Origin: Beta vulgaris subsp. vulgaris
Lineage: Eukaryota > Streptophyta > Magnoliopsida > Caryophyllales > Amaranthaceae
Direction of reading: 5' to 3'
DNA: 64,000 bases
Assembly: GCF_026745355.1 (NCBI RefSeq)
Contig: NC_079205.1
Location: 59,138,593 to 59,202,592, forward strand
Shown here one piece after another: positions 57,604 to 64,000 of the stretch (the first letter of the stretch is position 1; each line of letters begins with the position of its first letter). Position numbers and translations under genes: made by a program. The notes beneath the pieces are model-generated. The model was not told the origin of the DNA. It was given only the letters and a program-made list of their open reading frames with translations, and made no database searches.

Positions 57604-58290
57604 GTAGCCCCGGCCCAAACAATATTAAGGCCCTGTGCTGAGGTCGATCGAAAAATAGGCCCCTAAAATGTATTTCTTTTTTTTACAAGACCTATAAAAT
57701 CTGTCTTATCAATTTCTAAATTGTTTCCGAAAAAAAAAAATCAAAGGCACAATCTTTTTTCAGAAAAAAAGGTTAAATGACACCAATAAAATATATTTTA
57801 TGAGTTCCTAAATTTTCCCACAATCGTATCTCATAAAACCATTATATTTTCATTTAGTTTACACAAACAAAGCACCCAGATCATAAAACCAAGATAAATT
57901 ATCCAACAAACTTCCCAACATAACAATAACAATACTGATAAATTCAGTAATAAGAGCAACAAGAAAAATAAGCAACCTTTGAAAATGCAAAAATCAACGA
58001 AAATTTAGAGAAACAGAAAATAAGATCAGATTATTCACCGGAAAAAAAAAATCAGATGATGAACATACCAATAATTCCAAGAACACTACAAATAATATCT
58101 GGATTCACCATTTTTACTTGCTTCGAGTTCAAAAGTAGAAAGAGAAAATTGCCAAAAATTTGAAATACTACCAAAGAGAGAGAAAAAGAGGAATGAAAAA
58201 CTTATGAAAGGTGAGAGAGAGAGAGGGGGGTAAGGAGAGAGATAAAAAGTTTAGAGAAGTACATCAACAACTGATAAAAAGTAAAGTGAT
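57604..58290. mobile_element. Insert unique to the right copy, carrying a gene fragment
   Basis: Homology to the left copy stops at GATTGTCATGT and resumes near AATATTATAATTTTTGTA. The insert begins with GC-rich GCCCCGGCCCAAAC and GGCCCTGTGC words typical of repeats and contains a SWEET-like first exon on the minus strand. Its termini and class are not clear. Confidence 0.5.
58069..58111 (-). pseudogene. SWEET-like sugar transporter first exon (captured fragment)
   Basis: On the minus strand ATG opens MVNPDIICSVLGII plus one base and meets a strong GTATGT donor. SWEET genes characteristically begin with a short exon of this size, ending in phase 1 inside GIIGN-like residues. Upstream are CT-rich, 5'-UTR-like sequence and CTCTCTCTCTCACC; downstream is intron-like T-rich sequence. 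No second exon (transmembrane helix 1) is visible before the homology block resumes. It looks like a captured promoter, 5' UTR, exon 1 and partial intron. Confidence 0.5.
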
Positions 58291-60281
58291 AAAACTGATG
58301 AATATTATAATTTTTGTACGTACTATTGGATAGTGCTCGAAATATGCTTCAACATAATAGTCATTTACAATATAGTTCAATAATTTTTGAAATAGAGAGC
58401 GCCATTTTGGATTGCCATGTCATTAGTTTTTATTTTAAATATTTGAAAAAAAAATAGAATTCTACATATATTTAAATACATAAAAGAGTTTGGATATATG
58501 GAAATTAGAGTTTCATTTGCATAAAAAACCTAAATTAAAATAGTATGTAAATTGAATTTAACTTTTACGATCTAATTCAAAACATTATAGTTTTTTTTTT
58601 ACCGTGGGATAGTGCTTGAAATATGTTTCAAAATAAGATACATTTACAATATAGTTTACAACTCACGAAAATATTTTAAATTAGATGAATTGTAAGACAC
58701 TATTTAGTCTTTCTTTTATATAAATATAATAACAGTCATAAGTATTAAGTATAGTATATTATATGTGATTATAACATTTGATAATAGGTCCAATTTAAAG
58801 AATTAAACATATTATACTTCAAAAACCTCAATCTTACGCAACTAAACCAAAACAATATAATATTGCAACAAAATTTATTAAGGAAATTTTGTTGTTACAA
58901 GAAAAACTAAAATCTATAGCGACAGAGATATATACATAAATTAGAGTTTGATTTAAATTAAACAACCTTAGAATATTATAAAGAGCTCTATCTAAGCATG
59001 TCATGTCATTCTTTTTAATTTTTAATTTTTTTTTTAGAAAATAATGTTCAACATAGATATAGATATACATACATATAAGGTGTTTTGGATAAGAAAAGAT
59101 TACAGTCTGGTTTTAAATAAACAACACAAATTATTATACTATGTAAATTGAATATAACTTTTGCTACATAATTCGCAATATATAGTATAATTTTTTTTAC
59201 CATTAGAGAGTGATCGAAATATGCTTCAAAATAAGATCCATATACAATATATTTATTTAGATGAACATTAACATATTAGTTATTCTTTTATTTTAAATAC
59301 ATATAAAAATAGTGTATTATATATGACAATAGTAAGTATGTCTTTCAGATCATATTTTAAAACCGTGTTAGCTATTGTTAGTCATACCTATTATAGGGAT
59401 ACCATTTAATAATAAACTTAGCTACAATATTCAATTGAATATTAAAAATTATAAAATTTATATATCGCAATAACAAATCTAGAAATTATAGTATAATGAC
59501 AAATACTTTCTCTGTTCTTTTTCTACTACAACAATTGGTTTGGGCATGGTTTTTATAAGAAAATAAAAAATAGGTAGTTTATCATAGAGGTACCCCTTTA
59601 GTTAACTAGAGTAGGAGATAAAAAAATCCTTAATAAAGTAAACACAACTTTATGAGGCAATTTGGGTAATTAATGATGGTTTTATTAACATAAATCAATA
59701 TTGTCAACTGTAGTTGCTTTTTTTTTACCAAAAGCGGACTGGTTCCAAAAGATGAAACTACCCAAAACGAGAATTGTTGTAATAGAAAAAGAACGGAGAA
59801 AGTATGTAAATACAATGGTGTTGAATAATCTCATTTCACAGTAACAAAAGATCAACAAAAAATTTGCAAAAAAATAAATAAACAACACATGTAACGCACA
59901 GCCTTCAAAACTAGTATTATAAATATAGCCATGTAGGCATGTCATATCGTTATTTTAAATTTATTTTTGCTTAATATTTACAAAAATAATGTTTTGAACA
60001 AATATAAACTCATGCAAGAAGTTTTAGATAAGTGAAGAGTAGAGTTTGGTTTTGAATTAACAACCTAATTAAATTATTATACTATATAAATTGAATATAA
60101 CTTTGCTACATAATCCAGAATATTATAATTTTTATTTATACCATTAGAAGAGTGCTCGAAATATGTTTCGAAATAAGGTCTATTGCAATATAGTCTTTTA
60201 ACTTATGAAAATATATTTATTTCGATGAATGATAACGTATTACTTATTATTTATTTTAGATTCATATAAAAATAACTATAA

Positions 60282-60963
60282 GGGCATGTTCGCTTCGGTA
60301 TAAAACAACTGAACTGAACTGAATTGAATTTATTGGAGCTGAACTGAACTAAACTTATTGGAGCTGAACTGAACTGAACTGAACTTAACCGAATTGAATT
60401 GAATTGAATTGAATTAAACTAAATTGAATTAAATTGAATGTAATAAATATATAAATAATATTTCAAACAATAATAATATGAATATTAAATAATAATTATA
60501 ATGATAAGTAATAATAATGAATAATAATAATAATAATAATAATAATAGTATTTTGGATATTTTTAAATGATAGTTATAAATAAATAATATTAATAAATCA
60601 TAAATTATTAATAATAATAATTAATGATAACAATGATAATTAATAATAATTATTTTATATTATTTGTATTCATATATTTATTTTTGATGATGATATATAA
60701 TAACAATAATATCTATGAAGTAAATTAATATTACTATTTTAATAATTAGATTTAATAATATAAAATTATTTAGTAATAAAAATAATGATTGGATTGGACC
60801 GCAAAAATTACATCATAAAACGTCTTGACGCGATTTGATTGGTTTATGGGCTAAAAAAAGTGGGTTTATTTGTGCTTTGACCTAAACCATGTTCCTCCTA
60901 ATAATAATAGTAATAATAATGAGTAAAGCTATAATAAATAAAATAATATATAGAAACAACAAC

Positions 60964-60998
<35 letters not shown>

Positions 60999-61200
60999 AT
61001 AGTAATGATATATATTTAAATAATAATAATAAGAGTAATTAGTAAAATAAATTATACCAACATAATAATAATATTTAACAAAATGATTAAAAAAGAATGG
61101 AGCTGAGCTGAACTGAACTGAACTGAACTTATTGGAGCTGAACTGAACTGAACTTATAGGAGCTGAACTGAACTAAAAATAAGCTGGGGAGAACAGGCCC
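60282..61200. mobile_element. Large GAACT-rich MITE with (TAA)n interior
   Basis: Ends GGGCATGTTC and GAACAGGCCC are inverted with one mismatch, flanked by TAA on both sides. The matching left-copy site (about 30014) has no insert. It belongs to the family of 30432-30685. The interior carries long TAATAATAA runs and AT-rich DNA, making it 919 bases. Confidence 0.75.
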
Positions 61201-61399
61201 TAAGAATAGCCTACGATATGTGATTATAACTCCAAGTGCCACTCAAGTGGTATGGACTTCTCTTGGCATTTCTCAGACCTTTCTAACGACATATCCTCAT
61301 ATTTTACCCATTTTCCTTTTTAAAATTACAATATTTATTATTATTTAATGGATGTTAGATGTTTGTAAACATCTACCTCTTATAGGTTTATCATTTTGG

Positions 61400-61905
61400 G
61401 AGGAAGCTCTAACCACTACATTATCCCTCACTCTCATTATAGGTTTCTTCTCACAATAGGTATGGAATGGGTGGCTTGAATTATGACAACTTAAATGGGT
61501 CTTCCCACGCACTTTAAAAGATGCCTTTGATCAATGGGTATGCCCCTCAAAAAACCCATTTCTCAAGAAAGTCTGGTGTGCCATATTCTTCATCATCCTT
61601 TGGTTAATATGGAAGGAAAGAAACCTTCGCATATTTCGCGATTCATCATCATCCATAAAAGACTTGAAAGATTTAGTCTTACTTCGATTAGAATGGTGGA
61701 TCTCATATGTGTATTCTCATCGCCAATTCTGTTTATTGAAATAAATTGTGCAGAAATTTTGGCGATTCATCGCACCATCAAGATTTGTCTCTCGCCCGAT
61801 ATATCCAAGTATTAAAAACTCATCTTTGAATCAGATTCATGAAGCGCAGTGGCATGGTGCAATAGTGAAAGACTGAAAGTGGTGGGCCTTGGAATATGGA
61901 TTTCC
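61400..61905 (+). mobile_element. LINE C-terminal relic, right copy, uninterrupted
   Basis: The same relic as 30146-31880 without the two insertions. Pieces such as an IWKERN-like segment and the RNase H end are readable across frames, with several stops. Confidence 0.6.
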
Positions 61906-62547
61906 ACCTAAATTTCATTAGGAATGCTCGGCAAAAATAAACACTTGAATTTTATATTAATAATTATATTGATAATATTTAAAACATAAATATTGATTAT
62001 TATTCGGTAATCTATATTATATAAATCAAACTCTTTCATTCTATTAATATTCAATGATTTAAACATGGTACCCAAATTCTTCCACTTTATTTGAACATAA
62101 CCTTGTCTTTTTTATTATTTACTTCCTTCAATATATGAACAAATAAATAACTAAAAAGACCAATAAAAAATTGATTTAAGAAAAACATATCTAAAAAAGT
62201 AAAAATAATTATAAATATCTATTCGAATTAAATTTTTTGTAATACTAATGAATAATGAATCTAAAAAAAATGTTAATATGACATACACGTAAAGGCATTC
62301 CCGCTAAACATCTTAACAAAGAAGTGACCTTTGTCCGATTTTAGTAGCTAAAAATCTAACTCAAGATTGGCCAAAAACTCTTTAAATCACCTTGCCACGC
62401 TGTTTTCTTGAGCATTACAAATTCAATCACTATAATTCATTTCTACAGTTCTACCAACTAACTTTCAAAATCCCAAAATTCAGTTAAACAAAGTCATCAA
62501 ACAATAAACAAACACATTCTGTTGTAGTTTCTACTTTCTACTCTCCA
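61906..62547. other. AT-rich upstream region of DUF295 copy 4
   Basis: Nearly identical to 31881-32529. Likely promoter and 5' UTR from about 62390. No gene is seen. Confidence 0.6.
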
Positions 62548-63915
62548 ATGGAACCACCACCTGAACAACCGTGTTCCAGTACCAGTAGCACCGCCGCCAA
62601 TTTCGCCACAATCGACGAAAACCCCTCTCCATTCTCCAATCTTCCGAACAATGTTGGCCATATCTTCATGACGAACCAAAACCAAGAAACTCATTTTAAG
62701 GTTCCAAATCTTGACAATAATAGCGACAGTCCTAAACTCTTCCTTCGTCAATCTTGTTTCTATCTTATTTATCCTCCTATTTCTGCTGATGGTGTGCCAT
62801 GGTTGGTCCGAATGATCAAACTCGGGCCCCGAAAATGGCAACTGATCAACCCAGTAATTGATGAAATAACGCCCGATTACTTCATTGCTGATCCCCCCAT
62901 TACTGCAAAAATCAATCTGTCGGATTTTCGGGTTCTTGAACTTGCTAAATCGTTCTGTTTAGTTCGTAATTTGAATTATGCAACCATACCTGTATCCAAG
63001 AAAGTTGTGGGCGGGATGGTTCGATATCGAGACTCGAGTGATGAGAAATTTACTGCCTTGGTGCAACTTCAAGAAAATGAAAGAAGTGATGAGGTATTAT
63101 TATGGAAATCAGGGGATCAACAATGGACCAGAATTCGAGTCGGGCCTACACTTGAACAAATAGAAGAAAAACTGCAATGCCAATTCAAGATACTTGATAT
63201 GGTATTTCATAATGGGAAATTTTATATCTTCTATAGTACATCAATAAATGAATGGGAAATTGGTGTTATCGACCCAGATAATAATAGTTGTTCAATATTA
63301 TCTTATCCATTGCAATTCATCGGTTACAAACCGGAAGATGAATTTGTAATGATGCAATACATCGATAACATAAGGTTAACATCAACTAATGATGGATTGT
63401 ACTTCTTTTACAAAGAATCAATGTCCGCGTTCTTGATAAAGGATAATGAACTAGGAGGAGAAGAAAAGAGTTATTGGGAATGTGAACGTTTGTATAACTT
63501 AGGTGATCAGACATTCTTTCTTGGATTTGGTGATAATGTTTCATTTGCACTTCAATCTTCAGCTGAGAAATTACCACAATGGGAGCCTGGTACAATTTGC
63601 TGGTTTGATAGAAATGATTTTATTGTTGATTTAGATGGACATGGTGTCGAAAGAAGGTTTCGGATGCCGGATGGAGTTAAGAGTCTTAGGAGTGTGGAGT
63701 ACCCATACTACCATCTGTATTTCACGATGGCCATTACTGATGAAGAGATAAGAGGGCATGTTTCGACATATCGAGCCATGACAAGGGAGAATCAAGAAAT
63801 GTATACTAGACTCTTCTTTCCGCCTCCTAATTGGGTTCGTTGGTACTGTCCTACCCTTGATGTTGAGGTTAAATTAGATGGCTTACAATTTCATGAACTT
63901 GGTTATAATCGTTAG
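62548..63915 (+). CDS. DUF295 protein without F-box, copy 4
   Basis: A single exon encodes 455 residues and is the duplicate of copy 2. It has the same collapsed F-box (NNVGHIFMTNQNQETHF). It keeps the RGHVSTYRA block that copy 2 lost, but lacks about 14 residues after YKESMS (the acidic EDDGESISTI part of copy 2). The remaining DUF295 motifs are intact (WKSGDQQWTRIRV, WECERLYNLGDQTFFLG, LFFPPPNWVRWYCPTL). All differences from copy 2 are in frame, which suggests the protein is still under some constraint. Predicted not to bind SKP1. Confidence 0.8.
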   Translation: MEPPPEQPCSSTSSTAANFATIDENPSPFSNLPNNVGHIFMTNQNQETHFKVPNLDNNSDSPKLFLRQSCFYLIYPPISADGVPWLVRMIKLGPRKWQLINPVIDEITPDYFIADPPITAKINLSDFRVLELAKSFCLVRNLNYATIPVSKKVVGGMVRYRDSSDEKFTALVQLQENERSDEVLLWKSGDQQWTRIRVGPTLEQIEEKLQCQFKILDMVFHNGKFYIFYSTSINEWEIGVIDPDNNSCSILSYPLQFIGYKPEDEFVMMQYIDNIRLTSTNDGLYFFYKESMSAFLIKDNELGGEEKSYWECERLYNLGDQTFFLGFGDNVSFALQSSAEKLPQWEPGTICWFDRNDFIVDLDGHGVERRFRMPDGVKSLRSVEYPYYHLYFTMAITDEEIRGHVSTYRAMTRENQEMYTRLFFPPPNWVRWYCPTLDVEVKLDGLQFHELGYNR

Positions 63916-64000
63916 TTGATGATACAATGATGATGATGAGGATGCATAGGAAGGAGTATCCATTTAAGAATTAGTAGTAGATTTTAGAAGATTGTATTAT
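63916..64000. other. 3' flank of DUF295 copy 4
   Basis: Matches the flank of copy 2 until about 63957 (AGGAAGGAG), then diverges: the edge of the duplication or an insertion that continues past the window. Confidence 0.5.

Larger units (their letters stand above)
56736..60281. repeat. Right copy of the AT-rich, Helitron-like repeat field
   Basis: Parallels 26431-30050 with the same repeated unit. CTTCAAAACTAG|T at 57153-57156 and 59911-59914 resemble Helitron 3' ends, the first preceded by an imperfect GCCGT...ACGGGC hairpin. It lacks the retro-insertion found at 29057 and has its own insert at about 57604-58290. Confidence 0.5.

Overview
This is a window of plant nuclear DNA. It has multi-exon genes with GT-AG introns, Stowaway, hAT, CACTA and Harbinger-like elements, several Ty1/copia retrotransposons, and AT-rich spacers. 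The coding families are those of a eudicot. The repeat style (GAACT/GAATT-rich elements, DUF295 F-box cluster) would fit Caryophyllales such as Chenopodiaceae/Amaranthaceae, but that is a guess and I cannot name the species.

Left part, 1-20.8 kb (conserved genes). A weak two-exon model for a small membrane protein (398-1992, minus) is followed by an RluA-type RNA pseudouridine synthase (2643-5561, minus). Head-to-head with it lies a seven-exon organellar class-I release factor of the RF2/PrfB type (7166-15235, plus). It converges on a six-exon ASG1-like gene (16029-20815, minus). All splice phases given for the last three genes were checked by hand and join in frame. From memory, the Arabidopsis homologues of the synthase and the release factor are neighbours (At1g56345/At1g56350), so this may be an old conserved pair.

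Right part, 20.4-64 kb (young, repeat-driven expansion). An F-box/DUF295 gene (22229-23716) sits divergently from the first exon of the ASG1-like gene. A second copy without the F-box follows (32530-33903). The block from ASG1 exon 1 through both DUF295 genes is repeated to the right: exon 1 copy at 46705-46860, F-box copy 3 at 47545-54047, DUF295 copy 4 at 62548-63915, plus a degenerate fifth fragment at 54737-56169. F-box copy 3 is split by a full-length Tork-like copia element (47557-52563, 5-bp target duplication CACCA). A second full copia element (34900-42674, target duplication ATTTT) lies downstream of copy 2, and a truncated Ale/Retrofit-like copia (44025-46340, minus) lies in front of the exon 1 copy.

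Because the two halves are duplicates, several insertions can be read against their own empty site: a 3'-poly(A) retro-insertion with a 17-bp target duplication (29057-29669), a hAT-type element (30774-31725), and two related MITEs (30432-30685 and 60282-61200). One right-half-only insert carries what looks like a captured first exon of a SWEET sugar transporter gene (58069-58111, minus). I see no bacterial-type system, CRISPR array, rRNA or confident tRNA. The novelty is the duplication and transposon history and the loss of the F-box in half of the family, not a new pathway.
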